This document shows positions 16,474 to 25,933 of a DNA stretch of 64,000 nucleotides, in pieces. This stretch comes from Kaistella soli. Its GTDB lineage: Bacteria > Bacteroidota > Bacteroidia > Flavobacteriales > Weeksellaceae. Each line of letters opens with the position of its first letter. Position 1 is the stretch's first letter. The stretch is taken from the NCBI RefSeq assembly GCF_019038595.1, contig NZ_JAHOPF010000004.1, positions 435,345 through 499,344 on the forward strand. Direction: 5' to 3'. Both the position numbers and the translations under genes were made by a program. The notes beneath the pieces were generated by a model. It ran no database searches. It saw only the letters and a list, made by a program, of their open reading frames with translations, and had not been told where the DNA came from.

Positions 16474-17679
16474 ATGGCCATTCAGGGTAAAAAAATTCTC
16501 ATCTGTGTTTCCGGCGGTATTGCCGCTTACAAAATCAATTACCTGATCAGGGATTTCATTAAGAAAGGTGCCGAAGTACAGGTTCTGATGACGCCTTCTG
16601 CTGAAAACTTTGTGTCAAAACTTACCCTTTCGACCCTTTCAAAAAATCCGGTTTTTTCAGATTTCTATTCCGAAAATGGAACCTGGAATAATCACGTGGA
16701 ATTTGCACTTTGGGCGGATGTCATTTTAATGGCTCCCTGCACCGCAAATACTTTAGGGAAAATGGTTCACGGCATCTGTGATAACCTTATTATCGCAACT
16801 TATATGTCCGCGAAATGTCCGGTTTTTATCGCACCAGCAATGGATCTGGATATGTATCAGCATCCTTCAACAAAACAAAATCTTGAACTTGCCGAAGATT
16901 TCGGACATTTTATTATTCCTGCAGAAACCGGCGAACTTGCCAGTGGATTGGTTGGGCAGGGAAGAATGGCCGAACCGGAAACCATTTCTCACACTATTCA
17001 GGATTTTTTTAGTTCAGGTAAAAATTCAAAAAACTTAGTTGGAAAAACAGTTCTCATTACGGCAGGACCCACATATGAAGCTATTGATCCCGTTCGTTTT
17101 ATCGGAAATCATTCTTCCGGCAAGATGGGGTTTTCTATCGCAGAAGAAGCTGCAAAACGCGGTGCAAAAGTCATCCTGATTTCCGGACCGAGCACGCTTC
17201 AATCCAATCATTCCAATATCGAAATCCACCGGGTTACCTCAGCCAGGGAAATGTTCGATCAGGTTTTTAATTTTTATGGTAATGCAGACATTGCTATTGC
17301 AAGTGCCGCAGTGGCGGATTATGCACCGAAAGAAATTGCCAAGGAAAAAATAAAGAAGAAAGAGGACGAATTAACCATCGAACTGATCAAAAACCCGGAT
17401 ATTCTGAAAACAATGGGCGAAAGAAAAACCAAACAGTTTTTGGTTGGCTTTGCTCTGGAAACCCAAAACGAAGAAGAAAATGCAAAAGGGAAACTCAATA
17501 AAAAGAATCTGGATATGATTGTTCTGAATTCGCTTCGCGATGAAGGAGCAGGATTTAAAAACGATACGAACAGAATAAAAATTTTCACAAAATCAGAAGA
17601 AAAAGAATTTCCTCTGAAACCGAAAAATGAGGTGGCAAAAGATATATTAAATTTTGTGGAAGAACAGATTCTGAAATAA
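16474..17679 (+). CDS. coaBC: Bifunctional phosphopantothenoylcysteine decarboxylase / phosphopantothenate-cysteine ligase
   Basis: 401 residues, full length. CoaBC joins cysteine to 4'-phosphopantothenate (CTP-dependent) and then decarboxylates it, two steps of coenzyme A synthesis. The N-terminal flavin domain (1-180) shows SGGIAAYK, the catalytic His in NNHVEFA, MAPCTANTL and PAMDLDMY, and the active-site Cys loop region ASGLVGQGRMAEP. The C-terminal ligase domain starts with ITAGPTYEAIDPVRFIGNHS and contains SAAVADYAPKE. Confidence 0.93.
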   Translation: MAIQGKKILICVSGGIAAYKINYLIRDFIKKGAEVQVLMTPSAENFVSKLTLSTLSKNPVFSDFYSENGTWNNHVEFALWADVILMAPCTANTLGKMVHGICDNLIIATYMSAKCPVFIAPAMDLDMYQHPSTKQNLELAEDFGHFIIPAETGELASGLVGQGRMAEPETISHTIQDFFSSGKNSKNLVGKTVLITAGPTYEAIDPVRFIGNHSSGKMGFSIAEEAAKRGAKVILISGPSTLQSNHSNIEIHRVTSAREMFDQVFNFYGNADIAIASAAVADYAPKEIAKEKIKKKEDELTIELIKNPDILKTMGERKTKQFLVGFALETQNEEENAKGKLNKKNLDMIVLNSLRDEGAGFKNDTNRIKIFTKSEEKEFPLKPKNEVAKDILNFVEEQILK

Positions 17680-17717
17680 TATCCCTAAATTTCCGTTTTC
17701 TAATTTTTATACCAAAC

Positions 17718-18623
17718 ATGAAGAAACTCTTTACGATATTAGTTATTTTATTTTCATTTAATCTCAGTTTTTCTCAGGAACTTCTGGCAACGGTGCAGGT
17801 TAATGCCCAGCAATTAGCCGGAAGCAATACCCAGGTTTTTAAAACTTTAGAAAAGAATCTGCGCGATTTCATCAACAATACAAGCTGGACAGGAAAAAAA
17901 CTTCAGAATTTTGAAAAAATCAAATGCAATTTTGCAATCGTGATCACTGAAAAATCCGGAAGCAGTAATTTTAAAGCAAACATTGTTGTACAGGCAGTTC
18001 GGCCGGTTTTTAACACGACGTATGAAACGCCTTTAATCAATATTAATGATACCAATTTCAGTTTTGATTATACTGAAAATGAAAATCTGGTTTTCAATGA
18101 CCGGCAGTTTTCAGGTAAAAATTTAATCGATGTGGTAAGTTTTTACGTGTACACCATTTTGGGATACGATGGCGACAGCTTCAAGGTAAGAGGCGGACAG
18201 CAGTGGTTTGAGAAAGCTCAGAAAATTTCGAGCAACTCTCAGAATCAGAAATTTGCAGGCTGGTCACTTATCGAAGGCCCGAGAACCAGAGCCGCACTGA
18301 TCGACAACATCATGAAACCGGAGCAAAATACGCTCAGAAACCTTTACTACACCTATCACCGCGCCGGATTGGACAACCTCGGAAAGCAGGATCAGGCTTC
18401 AGGAAAAAAAATTATTGCTGATGCTTTGATGCAGCTGAAAACTTATGAAAGTAATTTCCAGATGAATTATCCTGTGAATATTTTTATAGATACCAAAAAG
18501 CAGGAAATCTTCGACCTCTTCAGTAACGGGAACAATGCCAATGTGAATATGGCAGATCTGAAATCGCTTTTCGTTACGCTTTCCCCGAAAGATATCGACA
18601 GCAAATGGAATAAGTGGAAATAA
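17718..18623 (+). CDS. DUF4835 family secreted protein
   Basis: 301 residues with a signal peptide (MKKLFTILVILFSFNLSFSQ). The family hallmark is the start of the mature chain, ELLATVQVNAQQLAGSNTQVF, with LEKNLRDFINNTSWT just after it, and the FAGWSLIEGPRTRAALI segment. DUF4835 genes follow coaBC in many Bacteroidota. I recall a proposed link to type IX secretion under the name PorD but am not certain of it. It is periplasmic by prediction. Confidence 0.82.
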   Translation: MKKLFTILVILFSFNLSFSQELLATVQVNAQQLAGSNTQVFKTLEKNLRDFINNTSWTGKKLQNFEKIKCNFAIVITEKSGSSNFKANIVVQAVRPVFNTTYETPLININDTNFSFDYTENENLVFNDRQFSGKNLIDVVSFYVYTILGYDGDSFKVRGGQQWFEKAQKISSNSQNQKFAGWSLIEGPRTRAALIDNIMKPEQNTLRNLYYTYHRAGLDNLGKQDQASGKKIIADALMQLKTYESNFQMNYPVNIFIDTKKQEIFDLFSNGNNANVNMADLKSLFVTLSPKDIDSKWNKWK

Positions 18624-18759
18624 GCCGTGTTGGTGACGATTTATTTCATTTATTAAGGTTGAATTTTAATTCAGCATCCGCATTTCAAATTCCCCTTTAA
18701 AATCCTTAAATTTACGCTCTCAACTTCGTAAATATAATTGTGTAATCCGTTTTTACAAC

Positions 18760-20409
18760 ATGCTTTCAAGAATTTTCATTCAGAATTTTGCATTAATCGA
18801 CTCGCTCGAAATTACTTTAAACAAAGGTTTACAGGTGATTACCGGCGAAACAGGTGCGGGAAAATCAATTATTCTAGGCGCTTTGCGTTTGATTTTGGGA
18901 GAAAGAGCCGACGCAAAGTCCATCCAGAATTTTGAAGTGAAAAGCATTGTCGAGGCTGAGTTTGCCATCAATGACGGTTTTAAAACTTTCTTTGACGAAA
19001 ACGATCTCGATTTTGATCACCACACTGTTATCCGTCGTGAGTTACTTCCGAACGGCAAATCCCGAGCGTTCATAAATGATGTCCCGGTAACTTTGGAAAC
19101 GCTGAAAATGCTTTCTACCAAGTTAATCGACATTCATTCGCAGTTCGAAACCTCCAATTTATTTGATGAAGAATATCAGTTCAGAATCATTGACGGACTT
19201 TCGAAAAATAAAACACTGATTCTTAAATATCAGAAAGAATTTTCCGAGCATAAAAAACTTCTAAGAGAACTTGAAAATCTCAAGAAACAACTTTCAGAAG
19301 GCAATAAAGAGAGCGATTATAAAGCATTTTTATTGAATGAACTGATGGAAGCCAATCTTGATGATTTAGATTTGGAAGAACTTCAGAGCCAGGTCAAACG
19401 TCAGGAAAATGCGGAAACAATTACGGAAAACCTTTCGCAGATTTTTATCAAGCTTGATGCAGAAGAGATCGGAATTCTCGATTCCATGAATGATGTGAAA
19501 GGAAAACTGTCGAAAGTTGCTGATTTATCTCACGAGTTTACTTTGCTGAACCAAAGATTCCATGAGAATTTTCTGGAATTTAAAGACATCCTTTTTGAAC
19601 TTCAGGACGAAGCCGAAAAAATGGAAACGAGCCCGGAAATCCTGGCTGATTTAAACCAGAAATTAAATGCGGTTAATACTTTACTTTTAAAACACAGTTC
19701 AAATTCTATTGAAGAATTAAAAGCAATCCGCAATCAAATTTCGGGTGAACAGAACACTTTTGCCGAACTGGAAGATCATATTGCAGCAATTGAACAGAAA
19801 CTTACCGCCTCATCCGTACAACTTGATGAAATGGCAAAAGATCTCTCTGCAAACCGAAAAAAATCTATTCCGAATTTCATTAAAAAAATTGAAGCTTTAC
19901 TGAAACAGTTAGGCTTGGAAAAGGCAAAGATAGAGGTAGAACTTACGGACAGCGCGAACTTTACCAATTTCGGGAAAGAAAATATTCAGCTTTTATTTCA
20001 GGCGAATTCAGGTTTTCCTTTAAAACCGATACAGTCTGCTATTTCCGGTGGTGAGCGTTCCAGAGTGATGCTTTCCATTAAAAAACTGATGGCTGAAAAT
20101 GATGAGCTTCCGACTTTAATTCTGGATGAAATTGATACCGGAGTTTCCGGGAAAGTAGCTGAAGAAATGGGAAATGTAATGAAAGAAATGGCAGAAGATA
20201 TGCAGCTCATCGTTATTACCCACCTCGCACAGGTTGCAGCCAAAGGAAATGAAAACTATAAAGTGATCAAAGAAGAAGTTTCGGGTAAAACCAAATCGAA
20301 TATTATTCCTTTAAATCAGGAAGAAAAACTTCAGGAAATCGCGCAGCTTCTTTCCGGAAGCAAGATTACCGAGGCGGCAATCTCTCAGGCTAAGGAACTG
20401 ATGAAATAA
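18760..20409 (+). CDS. recN: DNA repair protein RecN
   Basis: 549 residues, full length. RecN is an SMC-like ATPase that acts early in double-strand break repair. It has Walker A TGETGAGKS (near residue 30), long coiled-coil arms, the ABC signature SGGERSRVMLSIK and Walker B LPTLILDEIDTGVSG. The final segment (ITHLAQVAAKGNENYKVIKE) carries the H-loop. It ends the bamD-recN gene run and is followed by a strong terminator. Confidence 0.95.
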   Translation: MLSRIFIQNFALIDSLEITLNKGLQVITGETGAGKSIILGALRLILGERADAKSIQNFEVKSIVEAEFAINDGFKTFFDENDLDFDHHTVIRRELLPNGKSRAFINDVPVTLETLKMLSTKLIDIHSQFETSNLFDEEYQFRIIDGLSKNKTLILKYQKEFSEHKKLLRELENLKKQLSEGNKESDYKAFLLNELMEANLDDLDLEELQSQVKRQENAETITENLSQIFIKLDAEEIGILDSMNDVKGKLSKVADLSHEFTLLNQRFHENFLEFKDILFELQDEAEKMETSPEILADLNQKLNAVNTLLLKHSSNSIEELKAIRNQISGEQNTFAELEDHIAAIEQKLTASSVQLDEMAKDLSANRKKSIPNFIKKIEALLKQLGLEKAKIEVELTDSANFTNFGKENIQLLFQANSGFPLKPIQSAISGGERSRVMLSIKKLMAENDELPTLILDEIDTGVSGKVAEEMGNVMKEMAEDMQLIVITHLAQVAAKGNENYKVIKEEVSGKTKSNIIPLNQEEKLQEIAQLLSGSKITEAAISQAKELMK

Positions 20410-20429
20410 AAACTTTACAGACAGCATAA

Positions 20430-20462
20430 AACAATCCCGGCAATTACCGGGATTGTTCCTTT
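20430..20462 (+). terminator. Rho-independent terminator after recN
   Basis: An 11-bp stem (20430-20440 with 20447-20457, core CAATCCCGG/CCGGGATTG) is closed by a 6-base loop and followed by a short T/C-rich tract. Confidence 0.75.
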
Positions 20463-20555
20463 CTAATCATCATCGGAATAAATGTAAGTGTTGTGAGCAG
20501 TTTCAGTTTTGAGCATTTCAGAACTTATACTTTATCCCTGAATTTTTTGTTTTAT

Positions 20556-21938
20556 TCAAACCATATTCTCCGGTTTTACCCATTCATCGAACTGTTCTAC
20601 GGTAAGCAAACCGAGATTGATCGCTTCTTCCTTTAAAGTTGTTCCGTTTTTATGAGCCGTTTTTGCAATTTTTGCGGCGTTTTCATATCCGATATGTGTA
20701 TTTAATGCAGTAACCAACATTAAGGATTTATCAACCAGCTCTTTAATTCTCGGCAAATTCGGTTCAATCCCAACCGCACAGTGGTCATTGAACGAAAGAC
20801 ACGCGTCTCCTAAAAGCTGCGCAGACTGCAGAAAATTGTAAGCCATCACAGGCTTAAAAACATTCAGCTCATAATTTCCCTGAGTTCCGGCAAATGAAAT
20901 GGTAGTGTCATTTCCCAAAACCTGGGCGCAAACCATTGTAATTGCTTCGTTTTGTGTCGGATTTACTTTACCCGGCATGATGGAAGAACCCGGTTCGTTT
21001 TCAGGAATTAAAATTTCCCCAATTCCGCTTCTCGGCCCTGAAGCAAGCAAACGGATATCCTGAGCGATTTTATAAAGTGATACGGCGAGCTGTTTTAACG
21101 CTCCGTGAGTTTCCACGATGGCGTCGTGCGCTGCCAGTGCTTCAAATTTATTGGGAGCAGTCACAAACGGCAGCCCTGTGAATTCAGAGATATATTTCGC
21201 AACCAGAACATCGTAGCCTTTTGGGGTGTTCAGACCGGTTCCTACAGCCGTTCCACCCAAAGCCAATTCCTGAAGGTGATCAAAAGTATTGGTGATTGCC
21301 TTCACTGCATAATCAAGTTGAGCAACATATCCGGAAAATTCCTGACCTAAAGTCAGAGGTGTGGCATCCATTAAATGCGTCCTGCCGATTTTCACAATAT
21401 TTTTAAATGCCTCTGATTTTTCGTTTAAAGTATTTCTCAGTTTTTCGACAGCCGGCAAAGTATGTTCCACGACTTTTTTGTACGCGGCAATGTGCATCGC
21501 TGTCGGAAAAGTATCATTGGAACTCTGGGATTTATTAACGTCGTCGTTAGGATGTATTTCGGATTTTTCACCTAAAATTCCGCCGTTATTGACGTGAGCT
21601 TTATTTGAAATCACCTCATTCACATTCATATTACTCTGCGTTCCCGATCCGGTTTGCCAGATCACAAGCGGAAACTGATCATGTAATTTTCCTTCTAAAA
21701 TTTCGTCACACACTTTGGCAATCATATCCCGTTTTTCTGCTGAAAACACTCCCAGTTCAGCATTGGTGTACGCTGCAGCCTTTTTCAGATAGGCAAAGGC
21801 TTCAATAATTTCCGCCGGCATTGAACCTTCAGGGCCTATTTTAAAATTATTTCTTGAACGTTCAGTTTGTGCTGCCCAGAATTTATCGGCCGGAACCTGC
21901 ACTTCGCCCATGGTATCGTGTTCTGTTCTGTAATTCAT
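20556..21938 (-). CDS. fumC: Class II fumarate hydratase
   Basis: 460 residues, full length. FumC hydrates fumarate to malate in the TCA cycle without an iron-sulfur cluster. Family marks are the [17 protein letters not shown] segment, [29 protein letters not shown], and the signature [13 protein letters not shown]. It is divergent from a class I fumarase 202 bases away, so this genome region carries two unrelated enzymes for one reaction. Confidence 0.95.
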   Translation of the reverse strand: MNYRTEHDTMGEVQVPADKFWAAQTERSRNNFKIGPEGSMPAEIIEAFAYLKKAAAYTNAELGVFSAEKRDMIAKVCDEILEGKLHDQFPLVIWQTGSGTQSNMNVNEVISNKAHVNNGGILGEKSEIHPNDDVNKSQSSNDTFPTAMHIAAYKKVVEHTLPAVEKLRNTLNEKSEAFKNIVKIGRTHLMDATPLTLGQEFSGYVAQLDYAVKAITNTFDHLQELALGGTAVGTGLNTPKGYDVLVAKYISEFTGLPFVTAPNKFEALAAHDAIVETHGALKQLAVSLYKIAQDIRLLASGPRSGIGEILIPENEPGSSIMPGKVNPTQNEAITMVCAQVLGNDTTISFAGTQGNYELNVFKPVMAYNFLQSAQLLGDACLSFNDHCAVGIEPNLPRIKELVDKSLMLVTALNTHIGYENAAKIAKTAHKNGTTLKEEAINLGLLTVEQFDEWVKPENMV

Positions 21939-22140
21939 TGTTTTATAATTTTAATCAGGAATAATAATTTTTGAATACTTTTTCGGAAGAAAAACATCAC
22001 CTGCTTTTATCATATAAAGTTAATCAATTCAGTCAACAAGAACAATTTATAACCAGTTTAAATATCAATCAATACACAATAGATTTTATTAACCCCCCGA
22101 AAATCCGTATTTTTACATTCTTAAAAAGTTTAATAAAAAA

Positions 22141-23748
22141 ATGGAATTTCAATACCAGGAACCCTTTCCTATTCTTAAAGACGACACCCAATACAGAAAA
22201 CTCAGTTCAGACTATTTAAAAATCGAATACCTCGGCGGCAGAGAAATCTTAACCGTCGATCCCAGAGCACTTGAACTGCTTGCAGAACAGGCTTTAGCCG
22301 ACGTTTCTTTTATGCTGCGTTCTTCCCATCTGCAGAAACTCCGCAATATCATCGACGATCCTGAAGCGACCGATAACGACCGTTTCGTAGCTTACAACCT
22401 TTTACAGAATGCTGCTGTTGCAGTTGAAGGCGCGCTCCCTTCCTGTCAGGATACCGGCACCGCGATTTGTGTTGCCAAAAAAGGAGAAAATGTGTACACC
22501 GGAGCTGAAGACGCAGAATGGATTTCAAAAGGAATTTTCAATACTTATCAAAACAGAAATTTAAGATATTCTCAGGTAGTTCCTTTGAGCATGTTTGAGG
22601 AAAAGAATTCCGGTTCGAATCTTCCTGCTCAAATCGATATTTATGCGACAAAAGGCGAAGAATACAAATTCCTTTTCCTTGCAAAAGGAGGCGGTTCGGC
22701 CAACAAAACTTTCCTTTACCAGAAAACAAAATCCCTGCTGAATGACGCATCTCTTGAAGCCTTCGTTCGCGAAAGAATTATGGATCTGGGAACAGCGGCA
22801 TGCCCGCCTTACCATTTGGCACTTGTGATTGGCGGAACTTCTGCTGAAGCCAATTTAGCAGCCGTGAAAAAAGCCAGCGCAGGATATTATGACCATCTCC
22901 CGACCGAAGGAAATATGGGCGGCCAGGCATTCCGTGATTTGGAATGGGAAAAGCGTGTTCAACAAATCTGCCAGGAGTCATCTATCGGCGCACAGTTTGG
23001 CGGAAAATACTTAACGCATGATGTGCGGGTAATCCGTTTACCTCGTCACGCAGCTTCCTGTCCGGTAGGAATGGGGGTTTCCTGTTCTGCTGACCGGAAC
23101 ATTAAAGGAAAAATCACCAGAGAAGGAATTTTCCTGGAACAGCTGGAAACCAATCCAAAACAATATTTGCCTGAGACCGCTCCTCATTTGGAAGAAGCTG
23201 TTTCCATCGACCTGAATCAGCCGATGGCAGACATTTTAGCAGAATTATCAAAACACCCGATTAAAACCCGACTGAGCCTGAACGGAACTTTAATTGTTGC
23301 CAGAGATATCGCTCACGCCAAGATCAAAGAACTGATTGACAGCGGAAAACCGATGCCCGAATATTTCAAAAATCACCCGATATATTACGCTGGTCCTGCA
23401 AAAACGCCGGAGGGAATGGCTTCAGGAAGTTTCGGTCCGACAACAGCGGGCAGAATGGATGTGTATGTAGATGAATTCCAAAATCTTGGCGGAAGTATGA
23501 TTATGCTCGCGAAAGGAAACCGAAGCAAAGAAGTAACCGACGCCTGTGCAAAATACGGAGGTTTCTATCTGGGCTCCATCGGAGGTCCGGCAGCTATTCT
23601 AGCAAAAGAGAATATCAGATCAGTTGAAGTGGTTGATTTTGAAGAACTTGGAATGGAAGCTGTAAGAAAAATCGAAATCGAGAATTTCCCGGCATTTATT
23701 ATTTCCGATGATAAAGGAAATGATTTCTTTGCATCTATCGCCCATTAA
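22141..23748 (+). CDS. Class I (iron-sulfur) fumarate hydratase
   Basis: 535 residues. It is a single-chain, two-domain class I fumarase like FumA/FumB of E. coli, which holds an oxygen-sensitive [4Fe-4S] cluster. Cluster cysteines are expected in PSCQDTGTA, in [11 protein letters not shown] and near [19 protein letters not shown]. The C-terminal domain has [20 protein letters not shown] and the [11 protein letters not shown] segment. ATG 22141 is the natural start. No consensus promoter was recognised upstream. Confidence 0.92.
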   Translation: MEFQYQEPFPILKDDTQYRKLSSDYLKIEYLGGREILTVDPRALELLAEQALADVSFMLRSSHLQKLRNIIDDPEATDNDRFVAYNLLQNAAVAVEGALPSCQDTGTAICVAKKGENVYTGAEDAEWISKGIFNTYQNRNLRYSQVVPLSMFEEKNSGSNLPAQIDIYATKGEEYKFLFLAKGGGSANKTFLYQKTKSLLNDASLEAFVRERIMDLGTAACPPYHLALVIGGTSAEANLAAVKKASAGYYDHLPTEGNMGGQAFRDLEWEKRVQQICQESSIGAQFGGKYLTHDVRVIRLPRHAASCPVGMGVSCSADRNIKGKITREGIFLEQLETNPKQYLPETAPHLEEAVSIDLNQPMADILAELSKHPIKTRLSLNGTLIVARDIAHAKIKELIDSGKPMPEYFKNHPIYYAGPAKTPEGMASGSFGPTTAGRMDVYVDEFQNLGGSMIMLAKGNRSKEVTDACAKYGGFYLGSIGGPAAILAKENIRSVEVVDFEELGMEAVRKIEIENFPAFIISDDKGNDFFASIAH

Positions 23749-23791
23749 AGTTTAAAACCAGTTTAAATAGCAAAAAATCACAGGAAATCTT

Positions 23792-23822
23792 TTGCCCGAA
23801 AACAAAAAATGTCCTACTTTTG
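23792..23822 (+). promoter_or_regulatory. Predicted promoter of the small His-rich membrane protein
   Basis: TTG at 23792-23794 and TACTTTTG at 23815-23822 are spaced by 20 bases, matching the Bacteroidota consensus. It overlaps a possible upstream ATG (23809), which argues that translation begins later. Confidence 0.6.
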
Positions 23823-23841
23823 CCTAAAATCTATTACAATA

Positions 23842-24126
23842 ATGATGTTATCAGCATTTTTCCCGTTTTACCAATTCCTTTGGACCGCCTATTTCGTAAC
23901 GATGTTCCTCGTTGGATTCTGGTGTATCTTCATGTTTTTCGGGTATGTAATCCCAATTTGGTTAACCTCCGGATTGATGGAATATTTCGGAAAAACCAAA
24001 CCTTTCGATCCTGAAGACGTGAGAAGAAAAACAATGACAGAGCAGGAAGGTGTAGAATTGGTCTACAGTAATCCAAAAGGCCGCGGCCCGTTTTTACACA
24101 GCCACGACAATCACGGTCATCACTAG
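23842..24126 (+). CDS. Small membrane protein with a His-rich tail, unknown function
   Basis: About 94 residues. The N-terminal half has two closely spaced hydrophobic segments rich in Phe, Tyr and Trp (FYQFLWTAYFVTMFLVGFWC and IFMFFGYVIPIWLTSGLMEY). The polar C-terminus ends HSHDNHGHH, which could bind metal. The start at 23842 (or the ATG right after it) is chosen because the longer frame from 23809 runs into the promoter. I do not recognise the family. It is followed by a strong terminator. Confidence 0.65.
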   Translation: MMLSAFFPFYQFLWTAYFVTMFLVGFWCIFMFFGYVIPIWLTSGLMEYFGKTKPFDPEDVRRKTMTEQEGVELVYSNPKGRGPFLHSHDNHGHH

Positions 24127-24191
24127 TTGATGTCATTGCTTTCCCACCTGAATTCCGGGAAAAGCAATCACAAAGCAAAACAATATATATA

Positions 24192-24226
24192 AATCAGATT
24201 CTGAATTTCAGGATCTGATTTTTTTT
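24192..24226 (+). terminator. Rho-independent terminator
   Basis: A 13-bp stem (24192-24204 with 24208-24220, one G-U pair) with a 3-base loop is followed by six T residues. It ends the transcript of the small membrane protein. Confidence 0.85.
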
Positions 24227-24327
24227 AGGAGCAGACAGTATTCGTTTCTTTCAAAACCACACCGGCTTTCCACTCTATCTTTTGCTCCGCTGCGCTGCTC
24301 AAAAGGATGCCGTTTCAATCCGGGCTA
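24227..24327 (+). repeat. Dispersed intergenic repeat, copy A
   Basis: It starts AGGAGC and has the shared blocks CCGGCTTTCC, CTATCTTTT, then AAAAGGATGCCG and CAATCCGGGCTA. The centre between the blocks (GCTCCGCTGCGCTGCTC) is self-complementary in part and differs from other copies. It directly follows a terminator and precedes the prfA promoter. Confidence 0.75.
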
Positions 24328-24379
24328 TAAGACCGTTCAGTTGTTCTTCGGTGAGCATTATTCTTTTCCGCTTTTTTCC

Positions 24380-24387
24380 TATCTTTG
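24380..24387 (+). promoter_or_regulatory. -7 promoter element of prfA
   Basis: TATCTTTG, followed by CAC, matches the -7 consensus and lies 19 bases before the prfA start. No clear -33 TTG. Confidence 0.5.
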
Positions 24388-24406
24388 CACCCACAAATTT
24401 CTACAA

Positions 24407-25492
24407 ATGTCAAAGTCCCTTATACCCAAACTCGAAGCAATAAAACAACGTTACAACGAAGTTGCAGACCTTATTATTCAGCCTGATGTAATTTCCGACC
24501 AAAAGAAATATTCGTCCCTGAACAAAGAGTACAGCGACCTCGGAAAAATTGTTGCCGTTTTCGATCAGTACAAACAGGCTTTGAATACCATTGAAGAATC
24601 CGACGAAATTATCGCTGACGGTTCTGATAAAGAATTTGTGGAAATGGCAAAAATCGAAAAAAACGAAGCCCTCGAAAAAATTCCCGGACTTGAAGAAGAA
24701 CTTAAAGTTCTCCTGATTCCTAAAGATCCTGCCGATGACAAAAACGTAATTGTTGAGCTTCGTGCCGGAACAGGAGGTGATGAAGCCGCTATTTTTGTAG
24801 AAGATGTGTACCGCGCTTATTCCATGTACTTCAAAACCAAAGGCTGGAAACATGAAATTACTGATTCCAGTGAGGCTTCTAAAGGGTATAAAGAACTCAT
24901 ACTGAAAGTGGAAGGTGAAGGCGTTTACGGGATTATGAAGTTCGAATCCGGAGTGCACCGTGTACAGCGTGTTCCCGAAACCGAATCTCAGGGAAGGGTT
25001 CATACTTCCGCTATTACCGTTGCTGTTTTACCGGAAGCGGAAGAAGTGGATTTCGAACTGAATCCTGCCGATATCGAAATGCAGACTTCAAGATCAGGCG
25101 GTGCAGGTGGACAGAACGTAAATAAAGTAGAAACAAAAGTACAGCTGACGCACAAACCTTCAGGAATGGTAGTCGTTTGTCAGCAGGCGCGTTCTCAGTT
25201 GGCCAACCGTGAACTTGCGATGGAAATGCTCCGAACCAAACTGTACGATATTGAATTGCAGAGAGTTCAGGGAGATATTGCCGCACAAAGAAAAACCATG
25301 GTTTCCACAGGTGACCGTTCCGCAAAAATTAAAACTTATAATTATCCTCAGGGAAGAATTACTGATCACCGGGTAAATAAATCTATTTACAATCTGGACG
25401 CTTATATGAACGGTGATATCCAGGAGATGATCGACGCAGTAATTATGGCAGAAAATGCCGAGAAAATGAAAGGCGAAGAAGACAATTATTAG
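24407..25492 (+). CDS. prfA: Peptide chain release factor 1
   Basis: 361 residues from ATG 24407. RF1 recognises UAA and UAG stop codons and releases the peptide. The catalytic GGQ is at residues 234-236 in the segment [14 protein letters not shown]. The RF1-type region around [19 protein letters not shown] is also present. The longer frame from 24341 was rejected because it crosses the promoter. prfH at 30.0 kb is a distant relative with a separate job. Confidence 0.95.
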   Translation: MSKSLIPKLEAIKQRYNEVADLIIQPDVISDQKKYSSLNKEYSDLGKIVAVFDQYKQALNTIEESDEIIADGSDKEFVEMAKIEKNEALEKIPGLEEELKVLLIPKDPADDKNVIVELRAGTGGDEAAIFVEDVYRAYSMYFKTKGWKHEITDSSEASKGYKELILKVEGEGVYGIMKFESGVHRVQRVPETESQGRVHTSAITVAVLPEAEEVDFELNPADIEMQTSRSGGAGGQNVNKVETKVQLTHKPSGMVVVCQQARSQLANRELAMEMLRTKLYDIELQRVQGDIAAQRKTMVSTGDRSAKIKTYNYPQGRITDHRVNKSIYNLDAYMNGDIQEMIDAVIMAENAEKMKGEEDNY

Positions 25493-25542
25493 GACTTTAT
25501 TCAGATTTTTCTATATTAGCGGAAATTAAAAAATATTATATT

Positions 25543-25809
25543 ATGAAAAAATCAATTTTTATGGCGGCGGCTTTTGCGGCAGTAACTTTAATTTCCTGTA
25601 AAAAAACTGAAACTGCAGCGACAGATGTTCAGACAGATTCTACAGCAACCGCAGTAGTTGTAGACAACGATTCTTTACCAATTATCTCAGATTCTTCAGC
25701 AGCTGGCAAAGCTATTGACGCTACAGGCGATGCAATGAAGAAAGGTGCAGCTGAAGTAAAAGATGCAGCTAAAGATGCTACGGACGGTGACGGTAACATC
25801 ACAAAATAA
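25543..25809 (+). CDS. Small putative lipoprotein
   Basis: 88 residues. A lipoprotein signal (MKKSIFMAAAFAAVTLISCKK) ends at C19. The mature part is Ala-, Asp- and Thr-rich, and its second half is an amphipathic helix (AIDATGDAMKKGAAEVKDAAK), reminiscent of small envelope-stress lipoproteins. The function is unknown. A terminator follows. Confidence 0.7.
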   Translation: MKKSIFMAAAFAAVTLISCKKTETAATDVQTDSTATAVVVDNDSLPIISDSSAAGKAIDATGDAMKKGAAEVKDAAKDATDGDGNITK

Positions 25810-25834
25810 TTTATTTTATTTGATAAAATAAGAA

Positions 25835-25861
25835 AGTCTTCCTTCTGGGAAGGCTTTTTTT
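25835..25861 (+). terminator. Rho-independent terminator
   Basis: AGTCTTCC (25835-25842) pairs with GGAAGGCT (25848-25855) over 8 bp with one G-U pair, followed by a run of T. Confidence 0.8.
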
Positions 25862-25933
25862 ATTCCCATACCAATTCTAAATACGATGCCTTGCCTAAAT
25901 TTTGTAACTTTACTTTTTTAATTTTTAAGAACA

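Noticed and set aside
24410..25003. Minus-strand ORF of 197 codons
   Set aside because: It is antisense to prfA, whose GGQ region and length leave no doubt; the Phe-rich translation is typical of a reversed Glu/Lys-rich gene.
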